DNA from: Methylotenera_A sp049687015
GTDB lineage: Bacteria > Pseudomonadota > Gammaproteobacteria > Burkholderiales > Methylophilaceae
DNA: 64,000 nucleotides
Direction: 5' to 3'
Assembly (NCBI GenBank): GCA_049687015.1
Contig: JBAVIP010000004.1
Coordinates: forward strand, 1 to 64,000
This document shows, piece by piece, positions 50,081-58,142 of this stretch (position 1 is its first letter; every line of letters begins with the position of its first letter). The notes beneath the pieces were generated by a model, which had not been told where the DNA came from, did not search any database, and saw only the letters and a program-made list of their open reading frames with translations. Both the position numbers and the translations under genes were made by a program.

Positions 50081-50167
50081 GATTTTCTCCAAACCCCAGT
50101 TTTAATAAAAATATACACCTTATAATGACTATAGCAAAATCCTAAATCAACTTTTAAAGTTTGAGCC

Positions 50168-51079
50168 ATGCAAAAAAATATTGTCATGAAAGCCTTTGCT
50201 GCACTTTTTATACTCACCCTGATTTGGGGTTATAACTGGGTGGTGATGAAGCTGGCCGTGCAATATGCAAGCCCATTCCAGTTTGCCGCGCTACGCACGT
50301 TTTTAGGCTCTATAGTATTGTTTATGCTGATGTTTTTCACTAAAAGACCATTGGCATTGAAAGAGTTTCCCACAATGCTGGCTTTAGGTTTGCTGCAAAC
50401 CTGTGGCTTTACCGGGTTGCTGATTTGGGCATTGGTAGAAGGCGGGGCAGGTAAAACGGCCGTGCTCACTTACACCATGCCGTTCTGGGTGATGTTGTTT
50501 GCCTGGCCATTGCTGGGTGAAAAAGTACAAGGCTGGCAATGGCTGGCAGTAGTGTTTGCGCTGTTTGGCATGGTGTTGATTTTCGATCCTTTACATATTA
50601 AATCCGACGGATTCAGTATGTTTTTAGCGTTGTGTTCTGGCATTTCATGGGCAATAGCTGCGATTATTTCTAAGAAACTACATCAACGTGCGCCGCATTT
50701 GGATTTACTTAACTTGACTGCCTGGCCTATGTTGCTGGGTTCTATTCCGATTATTGCCATTGCGTTGCTTTTACCTGCACCGCCCATTCAGTGGACCAGC
50801 ACATTTATTTTCACTGTGTTTTTTAATGTGATTTTAAGCGGTTGTGTGGCTTGGGTGTTATGGCTTTATGCTTTGCAGCGGCTTCAGGCAGGCGTGGCGA
50901 GTATGGCGAGCATGTTGGCGCCTGTAATAGGCGTGTTGTCAGCGTGGGTACAGCTAAACGAAGTTCCGAATGCATACGAATTAATAGGCATGATGTTCAT
51001 TGCATTAGCGCTGGTGATTATTTCAGTTGTGAGTATTAGAAAACATTCGCAGATAGATCCTGCCCAAGGCCAAGAATAA
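50168..51079 (+). CDS. EamA/DMT family transporter
   Basis: The 303-residue protein has ten predicted membrane helices in two EamA repeats. The first begins AALFILTLIWGYNWVVMKLA and the second MFLALCSGISWAIAAIISKKL. Helix 4 carries TYTMPFWVMLFAWPLLGEKV, typical of the family. Metabolite or amino-acid export is usual, but the substrate cannot be inferred. It is followed by a palindromic dispersed repeat. Confidence 0.88.
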   Translation: MQKNIVMKAFAALFILTLIWGYNWVVMKLAVQYASPFQFAALRTFLGSIVLFMLMFFTKRPLALKEFPTMLALGLLQTCGFTGLLIWALVEGGAGKTAVLTYTMPFWVMLFAWPLLGEKVQGWQWLAVVFALFGMVLIFDPLHIKSDGFSMFLALCSGISWAIAAIISKKLHQRAPHLDLLNLTAWPMLLGSIPIIAIALLLPAPPIQWTSTFIFTVFFNVILSGCVAWVLWLYALQRLQAGVASMASMLAPVIGVLSAWVQLNEVPNAYELIGMMFIALALVIISVVSIRKHSQIDPAQGQE

Positions 51080-51092
51080 GCTTATCCACTGC

Positions 51093-51175
51093 AAATTACG
51101 CCTAAACTTTGTTGCGCTAGCTTGTCGTACTAAAATGTAGTAACTGCACTCGCGCGCCGTGTTTAGACGTGATTT
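51093..51175. repeat. Palindromic dispersed repeat, copy B
   Basis: AAATTACGCCTAAAC (51093-51107) pairs at 13 of 15 positions with GTTTAGACGTGATTT (51161-51175). The inner part contains AACTTTGTTGCGCTAGCTTG and CGTACTAAAATGTAGTA, the latter an internal hairpin, matching copy A after aspS. It follows the EamA stop and may act as its terminator. Confidence 0.65.
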
Positions 51176-51257
51176 TCAATGAATAAGTATAGTTGTTGCC
51201 TATGATAAAATAACGCGATGAATTAGATGTATTAAAGATTAATAAAGGAAAAGTAGC

Positions 51258-51983
51258 ATGGCAGGTCATAGTAAATGGGCAAACATCCAGCACCGCAAAG
51301 GCAGACAAGACGCCAAGCGCGGCAAGATTTTTACTAAAATTATTAAAGAAATCACGGTTTCGGCCCGTTTGGGTGGCGGCGATCCCGCCATGAACCCTCG
51401 CCTTCGCGCGGCAGTGGCTGAGGCTAAAGAAGAAAACATGCCAGCCGACAATATTACCCGGGCGATTAAAAAAGGCACGGGCGAGCTGGAAGGCGTGAAC
51501 TACGAGGAAATCCGTTACGAAGGCTATGGCATTAATGGCGCGGCGATTATTATCGATTGCCTCACCGACAATAAACAGCGCGCAGTAGCCGATGTGCGCC
51601 ATGCGCTTACTAAGTTTGGCGGCAATTTGGGTACTGATGGTTGCGTGGCGTTTATGTTCAAACATTGCGGCAGCCTGGTCTACGAGCCTGGTACAAGCGA
51701 GGATAAAGTGATGGAAGTTGCGCTGGAAGCGGGCGCGGAAGATATTGTGACAGACGAAGATGGCAGTATAGAAGTGATTACACCACCGAATGACTTTATG
51801 GCCGTAAAAGAGGCGATGGAAGCGGCAGGCCTAAAGGCCGTAGTGGCCGAAGTGACCATGAAACCAATGAACGAGGTGGAGCTTACAGGGGACGATGCGG
51901 TAAAAATGCAAAAAATCCTCGACGCGCTGGAAGATTTAGATGATGTGCAGGATGTTTATACGACTGCAGTATTAGAAGATTAG
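51258..51983 (+). CDS. yebC: YebC/PmpR family transcriptional/translation regulator
   Basis: The 241-residue protein has the family start MAGHSKWANIQHRKGRQDAK, then RLGGGDPAMNPRLRAAV and NITRAIKKGTGELEG. Members bind DNA as regulators (PmpR), and recent work ties some to translation of proline-rich stretches. AAGGAAAAG upstream is the ribosome binding site. Its stop overlaps the ruvC start (TAGTG), the common yebC-ruvCA arrangement. Confidence 0.96.
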   Translation: MAGHSKWANIQHRKGRQDAKRGKIFTKIIKEITVSARLGGGDPAMNPRLRAAVAEAKEENMPADNITRAIKKGTGELEGVNYEEIRYEGYGINGAAIIIDCLTDNKQRAVADVRHALTKFGGNLGTDGCVAFMFKHCGSLVYEPGTSEDKVMEVALEAGAEDIVTDEDGSIEVITPPNDFMAVKEAMEAAGLKAVVAEVTMKPMNEVELTGDDAVKMQKILDALEDLDDVQDVYTTAVLED

Positions 51984-52549
51984 TGAACGAAATTAGAATC
52001 CTCGGCATCGACCCCGGCCTGCGTCTGACAGGCTTTGGTGTCATTGAAAAAGTTGGCGAAAAAATCATCTACATTGCAAGCGGTACCATTAAAACTGCTT
52101 CAGCAAAAAAGAATAAAAATGCAGATGAGGAAGATAGGGAAGAGTTGCCTGCGCGGCTGAAAGTGATATTGGACGGTCTGTTTGAGGTGATTGATACCTA
52201 CCAGCCCAATCAGGTTGCAGTGGAAAAGGTGTTTGTGAACGTGAACCCGCAATCAACGCTGTTGCTGGGTCAGGCACGCGGCGCGGCAATCAGTGCCGCG
52301 GTAATCCGTAATCTAACCGTGGCAGAATACACCGCTCTACAGGTGAAGCAGGCGGTGGTTGGCAATGGCCATGCGCAAAAAGAACAGGTGCAGGAGATGG
52401 TTAAACGCTTACTTAATTTACCTGCCGCACCCAAGCCAGATTCAGCAGATGCTCTGGCTTGCGCCATTTGCCATGCACATGGCGGGCAGGGTTTAGGCAA
52501 GCTGGCAACAGCGGGGTTTCGCGTAAAAAATGGGCGCCTTGTCGGATGA
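51983..52549 (+). CDS. ruvC: Holliday junction resolvase RuvC
   Basis: RuvC cuts Holliday junctions together with RuvAB. The 188-residue nuclease starts at GTG on the yebC stop. It has the first catalytic Asp in ILGIDPGLRLTGFG, Glu in VAVEKVFVN, and the C-terminal acidic pair in KPDSADALACAICH. A Lys/Asn/Glu-rich insertion (KKNKNADEEDREE, about 37-49) is longer than usual. The next gene, a prenyltransferase, overlaps by ATGA and separates ruvC from ruvA. Confidence 0.96.
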   Translation: MNEIRILGIDPGLRLTGFGVIEKVGEKIIYIASGTIKTASAKKNKNADEEDREELPARLKVILDGLFEVIDTYQPNQVAVEKVFVNVNPQSTLLLGQARGAAISAAVIRNLTVAEYTALQVKQAVVGNGHAQKEQVQEMVKRLLNLPAAPKPDSADALACAICHAHGGQGLGKLATAGFRVKNGRLVG

Positions 52550-53493
52550 GTAAGCCTGCGATCGAGCCCGCGCCGGCAAGTTTTTCTAATCCGTTTGTTC
52601 GCTACTTCGCCGCTACTCGCCCCGCATTTTTAATGGCGACTTTGGCTGCCTGTTTGCTAGGGCAGGCGGGTGCAATCTACTCCGGCATTCAAATTCAAGC
52701 GTCAACCACAGTGTTAACCATATTACTTGCTTTGCTGGTACATGCGGGTGTGAATGTGCTGAACGATTATTTCGACGCGCTCAACGGTACAGATGCGATC
52801 AATACTGAGCGATTGTATCCATTTACTGGCGGCAGCCGCTTCATTCAGAATGGCGTACTGACGCCAAAACAGACGGCGTATTTCGGCTACCTGTTATTGG
52901 GCGTTGCTATACTTGGCGGGCTGTGGCTATCGCGACAGGTCGGGGCTGGCTTATTGATTATAGGCGCTGTTGGCACATTCATTGGATGGGCGTACTCAGC
53001 GGCACCATTGCGTTTGAATGGTCATGGCTTGGGCGAATTGTGCGTGCTAATGGGATTTCTTGGTATTGTGGTGGGTGCAGATTATGTGCAGCGACGGACA
53101 TTTTCATTAGAGCCGCTAGCAGTTGGTATGCCCTATACTTTGCTGGTGACTAATTTACTTTACATCAACCAGTTTCCTGATCGAAAAGCAGACGCAGTAG
53201 CAGGCAAGCGCCATCTGGTAGTAAGATTGCCGTTAGATAAAGCCGTGATGGTTTATCCGATATTAGCAGTACTTGCATTGGCATGGCTGGGTTTGATGCT
53301 GGCACTGGGTAAGTTACCCATGCCGTCGATACTATCTGCTTTGCCGTTATTGTTTTCTGCGCGTGCTTGGTGGCTATTACGTCAATTTGCTGCAACACCG
53401 GCGCACTTGCTGCCTGCGATTCGGCTAACGCTTGCCGCCATGATGAGCCATGCGTTTTTGTTGGCATTTGTTTTGTTCTGGGAGTCATCTTGA
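52546..53493 (+). CDS. UbiA/MenA-type prenyltransferase
   Basis: The 315-residue protein has eight or nine membrane helices and the two Asp-rich motifs of UbiA family prenyltransferases. NDYFDALNGTD lies at 73-83 and NQFPDRKADAVAGKRHLVV at 208-226, with the YSAAPLRL motif (150-157). The pattern is closest to MenA (1,4-dihydroxy-2-naphthoate prenyltransferase). No other menaquinone gene is in the window, and betaproteobacteria normally use ubiquinone, so the aromatic acceptor is open. Both ends overlap ruvC and ruvA (ATGA, TTGA), so it is translated with them. Confidence 0.8.
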   Translation: MSKPAIEPAPASFSNPFVRYFAATRPAFLMATLAACLLGQAGAIYSGIQIQASTTVLTILLALLVHAGVNVLNDYFDALNGTDAINTERLYPFTGGSRFIQNGVLTPKQTAYFGYLLLGVAILGGLWLSRQVGAGLLIIGAVGTFIGWAYSAAPLRLNGHGLGELCVLMGFLGIVVGADYVQRRTFSLEPLAVGMPYTLLVTNLLYINQFPDRKADAVAGKRHLVVRLPLDKAVMVYPILAVLALAWLGLMLALGKLPMPSILSALPLLFSARAWWLLRQFAATPAHLLPAIRLTLAAMMSHAFLLAFVLFWESS

Positions 53494-54065
53494 TAAGTCG
53501 CCTGAGTGGTATATTGATTGAAAAAACACCTCCGCAAGTGGTGATCGACTGCAACGGCGTGGGTTACGAAGTTGAAGTGCCCATGAGCACGTTTTACAAT
53601 TTACCTGAGCTTGGTGTAAAAGTAAGCTTGTTGACGCATATGGTGGTGCGTGAAGACGCGCAACTGTTGTATGGGTTTGGCTCCGAGCAGGAAAAAAGCA
53701 CCTTCCGGCAACTGCTTAAAGTTAATGGCATTGGCGCAAAGTCTGCGCTTTCTATTTTAAGCGGGGTCAGCATAGAAGAGCTTGTGCAGGCGGTGAGTAT
53801 GCAAGAAGTGGGTATGCTGACGCGCATTCCGGGTATCGGCAAAAAAACGGCTGAGCGTTTATTGCTTGAGTTAAAAGATAAATTTGGAGTGACGGGGACG
53901 GCTTCGGTCGGTAATCAGCCAAAATCTGCTGCGCACGATGTACTCAACGCATTGATTGCATTGGGTTACAATGAGCGTGAGGCTTTGCTGGCAGTGAAGC
54001 AGTTGCCGGTAGATGCAAGCGTAACAGACGGTATTAAACAGGCGCTTAAATTGCTCTCAAAATAA
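53490..54065 (+). CDS. ruvA: Holliday junction branch migration protein RuvA
   Basis: RuvA binds four-way junctions and recruits the RuvB motor. The 191-residue protein begins ISRLSGILIEKTPPQVVID (OB fold). It has the helix-hairpin-helix segments VNGIGAKSALSILSG and IPGIGKKTAERLLLELKDK, and a C-terminal RuvB-binding domain (NALIALGYNEREA). The TTG start overlaps the prenyltransferase stop and has GGGAG at 53480-53484; the longer frame upstream is discarded. ruvB is 6 kb downstream, separated by four unrelated genes. Confidence 0.95.
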   Translation: MISRLSGILIEKTPPQVVIDCNGVGYEVEVPMSTFYNLPELGVKVSLLTHMVVREDAQLLYGFGSEQEKSTFRQLLKVNGIGAKSALSILSGVSIEELVQAVSMQEVGMLTRIPGIGKKTAERLLLELKDKFGVTGTASVGNQPKSAAHDVLNALIALGYNEREALLAVKQLPVDASVTDGIKQALKLLSK

Positions 54066-54089
54066 CCAATTCATTCAATGAGGTTGCAC

Positions 54090-54995
54090 ATGAAACACAT
54101 TTATTTGGCTTTAATGATGCAATTTTTGTTAGTGGCGTGCGGGCAGCAATCGCCCGGCATTGCACAAGCACCAGAGGCCGCTTCGGCACCAGTGTCAGTT
54201 TCTATGGGGCGCGCCATGCCAAAAATGGCGGCCGATGCACCGGGTGGTGCCGAGCAGAGCTTGACCGAGATTTCTGAGCCACGGCCTGGCGCCCCGGTGA
54301 CCGATGCCGAACAATCAAGAAAATATATTGCGCTACGCCATCATCTGCAAATTGAAACTCCGGCCAAAAAAATGCAGGCGGCTTTTGATGCGGCAGTAAG
54401 ACATTGCGAGGCGTTGAATTGCCAGTTGCTGAGCGCTTATTACAATAAAGAAACGCCCTACAATCCGCCATCTGCATCCTTGAGCGCGCGGATTCCACCC
54501 AGAAATGTGGAGATATTTTTAACCGGCCTCGCTAAAAGCGGTGAGGTCTTACAGCACGGCCGCGACAGCGAGGATAAGACCAACCAGGTGGTGGATACGG
54601 ATGCGCGCATTAAAAACTTGACCGAGTTGCGTGACAGATTGCGCTTGATGCTGACTGACAAGAGCGCCAAGTTTAAAGATATTATTGAGGTTGAGCGCGA
54701 GCTTGCCAATACGCAAAGCCAGTTGGACAGCATGATGAGTATGCGTAAAATATTGTCACAGGAAACCGACTTAGTGGCTGTAAGTATTGATTTCACCGCC
54801 GCGCAAGGCATCACGGAGCAAGGCTTTTTTGCGCCGGTGGCACGTGCTCTTAAAGATGCTGGTCGAGTGATGATGGAAAGTTTCGCAGCTGTCATCACCT
54901 TTGTGATGAGTGCAATCCCCTGGTTACTGATCGGTGTTCCTATCATATGGCTGGTGCGTAGGTATTGGGTGAAAATTAAAACTAAACTGATGTGA
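54090..54995 (+). CDS. DUF4349 family lipoprotein
   Basis: The 301-residue precursor has a lipoprotein signal with LLVAC (C17). The DUF4349 domain includes YIALRHHLQIETPAKKMQAAF, NVEIFLTGLAKSGEVLQHGR and VDTDARIKNLTELRDRL. A coiled-coil segment (LRLMLTDKSAKFKDIIEVER onward) precedes a C-terminal membrane helix (about 268-290). The protein would be anchored at both ends in the cell envelope. TGAGG supports the ATG at 54090. Function is unknown. Confidence 0.82.
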   Translation: MKHIYLALMMQFLLVACGQQSPGIAQAPEAASAPVSVSMGRAMPKMAADAPGGAEQSLTEISEPRPGAPVTDAEQSRKYIALRHHLQIETPAKKMQAAFDAAVRHCEALNCQLLSAYYNKETPYNPPSASLSARIPPRNVEIFLTGLAKSGEVLQHGRDSEDKTNQVVDTDARIKNLTELRDRLRLMLTDKSAKFKDIIEVERELANTQSQLDSMMSMRKILSQETDLVAVSIDFTAAQGITEQGFFAPVARALKDAGRVMMESFAAVITFVMSAIPWLLIGVPIIWLVRRYWVKIKTKLM

Positions 54996-55033
54996 TTCTT
55001 AATGAGCGTAAATTAATACAAGGACTGATTGCA

Positions 55034-57127
55034 ATGACAAATCCCAAGTATCTTGCGTTGTTTATATTGCTGGTCGCTGGTAGCACACAGCTGACTGCTG
55101 CTGCAGAAGCAATTTCAGACGTAGCTGGTGAAAAGAGCGTTTGGCCGCAAATTGTAGCATCACAAAATTTATCTGAAGATGACTACATGGGTGAAGTGCC
55201 AAAAGTGCTCACAGTGTCCAGGCTTTCGCAATCATTAGCGGATACGCCTTCAGCAGTGACGGTGATTGGCCGCGAAACCATTCGTGCTTCAGGTATCGTT
55301 GATTTGCCAGAAATATTTCGCTTAGTGCCAGGTTTTTATGTGGGCACCAATGCAGGTTTTGTTTACAACACCAATCATGCCGTGAGTTATCACGGCATGA
55401 CGTCGGCTTACCCTGGTTCGATGCAGGTGATGATTAATGGACGCTCGGTTTACAGCCCATTGTTTGGCGGTGTAAATTGGAGCGAGCTGCCGCTAGCCAT
55501 TGCAGATATTGAGCGCATCGAAATTACACGCGGGCCCAATGCGGCCAGTTATGGTGCAAATTCATTCTTTGGTGTGGTCAATATCATCACGCAGCATCCT
55601 AGCGACGTTGCTGGTAACAGCGTGATGGCCACGCATGGCGACGGCCGCAACGAAGCATTTTATCGGCATGCGGGCAAGCTGAACAATCTAAGCTATCGGT
55701 TCACAGCCGGATATCGTGAAGATGATGGTCTGGAAAATCGTAACGATTTCAAACGCACGCGCTTGTTGAATGCGCAAGCAGATTATCAGGTGAACGAAAA
55801 AAACAATCTGGAGTTTGAGTTTGGTTTGGCAGATGGTGAGCGGGGCGAAGGCAATATCAACGAAGATGCCATCATATTTTTACCGCGCACAAAAGATATT
55901 TCCAATCATTATGGCTTAATACGCTGGCGTCACAACATTAGCGATACCAGTGATTTTTCGCTGCAAGGCTACCACAGTTATGATCGCTCGGATGACGAAA
56001 CGACATCAATCAATATCCGACCATTGCTTCCTGCGCGTTTCAGGCCATTTTTAGCTGTCAATCAGCTACATATTAAAAACGAAGTTGTTCAAGAACGCAC
56101 CGATATAGAAGCGCAGCACACATTTTCAGTAGGTAACAATATCCGTGCAGTTTGGGGTGGTAGCATTAGGCAAGATAGCATGTATGCGCCTTATTATCTG
56201 GCTTCCAGAAAAACAGATTATTTTGATTTGCAGCGCCTGTTCGGGCATGTGGAGTGGCGGTCATCTGAAAAGCTGACTTTTAATACCGGGGCCATGCTAG
56301 AACACAATGATTTTACCGGCACAGATGTATCGCCGCGCGCTAGCATCAATTTTAAACCGAATCCGAACCATACCTTTAGGCTGGGTATTTCATCTGCGCT
56401 GCGCACCCCAAATTATCTTGAAGAAAAATTCCAGGATAGGCTAGTGATTCCGACAACGCTTCCTACCCCCAATGCGTTAGTTGTTCAATTCAGGGCGAAT
56501 AAGGGTAATGTTAATCCGGAGCAGATTATTTCGCGCGAGCTGGGCTATATGGGGAAAATTGGTGGCTTGCAGCTTGATATGCGGTTATTTAGCGATCGCT
56601 ATAATGACGTGATTCGCTTTAGGCCACGCACGATTCCCACTCCACCGAATACTCTTTTATTGAACGGCCCGCTTGATATAGACATTAATTCCAGCTTAAA
56701 CGAAGGGAGCGCAGCGGTAGAGGGCATTGAGTGGCAAGCCAATTGGCAACTTAGCAGCAATACAAAATTTTTGTTCAATCATGCCTATGTTCATATACGT
56801 GAAACGCAGGATGGGTTAAAACGTAATTTTATCGACTCAGCCCCTAGCAACACTGTTAGCGCATTGGTGACGCACAAGTTTGACCAGAATTGGGATGCTA
56901 GTTTCGCATATTATCAAATAAGTAAAGTGACCCAGTTGGGGGATGGCGATCCTGTGGATTTAATAAGAAAATGTGATGTTAGATTGGCGCGCAAATTTAA
57001 CAGTGGGCCATGGAACGGCGAAGTGTCGGCAGTAGTCGAAAATTTGTTTAACAACCATTATCAGGAATTTGCCGATTACAACACGCTGAAAAGGCGTGCT
57101 CGCATTAATTTAAGACTGGATTTTTAG
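55034..57127 (+). CDS. TonB-dependent outer-membrane receptor
   Basis: The 697-residue precursor has a signal peptide (FILLVAGSTQLTAAA). The plug domain includes PSAVTVIGRETIRASGIVDL, SYHGMTSAYPGSMQVMINGR and IERIEITRGPNAASYGANSF. The 22-stranded barrel ends with LKRRARINLRLDF with terminal Phe. It imports scarce substrates with TonB energy. The cargo is not predictable: no siderophore or cobalamin gene is adjacent. It is followed after 52 bases by a periplasmic binding protein and a c-di-GMP enzyme. Confidence 0.88.
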   Translation: MTNPKYLALFILLVAGSTQLTAAAEAISDVAGEKSVWPQIVASQNLSEDDYMGEVPKVLTVSRLSQSLADTPSAVTVIGRETIRASGIVDLPEIFRLVPGFYVGTNAGFVYNTNHAVSYHGMTSAYPGSMQVMINGRSVYSPLFGGVNWSELPLAIADIERIEITRGPNAASYGANSFFGVVNIITQHPSDVAGNSVMATHGDGRNEAFYRHAGKLNNLSYRFTAGYREDDGLENRNDFKRTRLLNAQADYQVNEKNNLEFEFGLADGERGEGNINEDAIIFLPRTKDISNHYGLIRWRHNISDTSDFSLQGYHSYDRSDDETTSINIRPLLPARFRPFLAVNQLHIKNEVVQERTDIEAQHTFSVGNNIRAVWGGSIRQDSMYAPYYLASRKTDYFDLQRLFGHVEWRSSEKLTFNTGAMLEHNDFTGTDVSPRASINFKPNPNHTFRLGISSALRTPNYLEEKFQDRLVIPTTLPTPNALVVQFRANKGNVNPEQIISRELGYMGKIGGLQLDMRLFSDRYNDVIRFRPRTIPTPPNTLLLNGPLDIDINSSLNEGSAAVEGIEWQANWQLSSNTKFLFNHAYVHIRETQDGLKRNFIDSAPSNTVSALVTHKFDQNWDASFAYYQISKVTQLGDGDPVDLIRKCDVRLARKFNSGPWNGEVSAVVENLFNNHYQEFADYNTLKRRARINLRLDF

Positions 57128-57179
57128 TTATTTTTTTAATTATTTTTAAATGTTGGCAGGAAGATTGAAGTAGCTTATT

Positions 57180-58142
57180 TTGTTAAGTAGCACATATAAA
57201 AATAAACAATTGGCGAAGGTTTTGGCGCTGCTAGCGTTAATGTCAGGCTTTTTTGTGCCAGTTTTGGCGTATGCTTATACTGGCATCACCTTTGTGATAA
57301 GTTCCCCTACGCAAGCAAATAAAGAGTTTATAGAAGACTTTAAAGAAGAGCTTATCAGCAGTAAAAATACCAATCTCCACGTTAAAATTATTGAGCTGCA
57401 AGAAACTGAAAAATTGGTAGTGGCAGAAAATAGCGAATTAGTCATTGCTTTAGGTGTTAAAGCGCTTGAAGCTTCCAGTAAATTGAAACACACTACGCCT
57501 GTATTGGGTGTATTTACTCCATTGCCTACGTTTAATAGCTTGTTGCTGGCAAGTAAGCGTGATCTGGGTAACTTTAGTGCAATCGTGCTAGATCAGCCCT
57601 ATATGCGGCAAATGTCCCTTATAAAAACTGTTCTTCCTGATGTTAAAAATCTAGGTATATTGCTGGGTTCAACTTCATCCCAGTACGGCGAGCTTTTAAA
57701 AGACGTAGGTGAAAAAAGTACATTTAACATTTTAGAAGAAAATATCAATCAAGAATCAGATTTGATTCCTAAGCTAAAAAAAGTGCTGGATTCAACTGAT
57801 GCCTTGATGGCGATTCCTGATCCGCTTATTTACAACCGCGAAACTGCTCAGCCTATTCTATTAACCAGCTATCGGCATCAAAAGCCTGTGTTTGGTTATT
57901 CTCAATCGTATGTGCGTGCCGGCGCGTTGGCTGCAGTGTATAGCAGTACCAAGCAGCTGGCACAGCAGGCAGCAGAAATTGCAGTTAAATCGCAACAAGC
58001 CCCAGGTTTATTGCCGCCACCGCAAACACCTAAATATTTTTCAGTGATGGTGAATTATCAAGTAGCACGTTCGCTGAATATTCAATTAGCGGATGAAGAT
58101 TCGTTATACAAAAAATTGCTTGAGTTAGAAACCGTACAATGA
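57180..58142 (+). CDS. ABC-type substrate-binding protein (DUF534-like)
   Basis: The 320-residue precursor has an N-terminal signal (VLALLALMSGFFVPVLAYA). The fold then has the pattern ELVIALGVKALEASSKLKHT, TPVLGVFTPLP, LGILLGSTSSQYGEL and SYRHQKPVFGYSQSYVRAGA, typical of the ABC substrate-binding protein family (COG2984-like). No ABC permease or ATPase is next to it. The TTG start is provisional: GGAAG lies 16 bases upstream, and an ATG at 57240 would cut the signal peptide. It overlaps the GGDEF-EAL gene by ATGA. Confidence 0.75.
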   Translation: MLSSTYKNKQLAKVLALLALMSGFFVPVLAYAYTGITFVISSPTQANKEFIEDFKEELISSKNTNLHVKIIELQETEKLVVAENSELVIALGVKALEASSKLKHTTPVLGVFTPLPTFNSLLLASKRDLGNFSAIVLDQPYMRQMSLIKTVLPDVKNLGILLGSTSSQYGELLKDVGEKSTFNILEENINQESDLIPKLKKVLDSTDALMAIPDPLIYNRETAQPILLTSYRHQKPVFGYSQSYVRAGALAAVYSSTKQLAQQAAEIAVKSQQAPGLLPPPQTPKYFSVMVNYQVARSLNIQLADEDSLYKKLLELETVQ

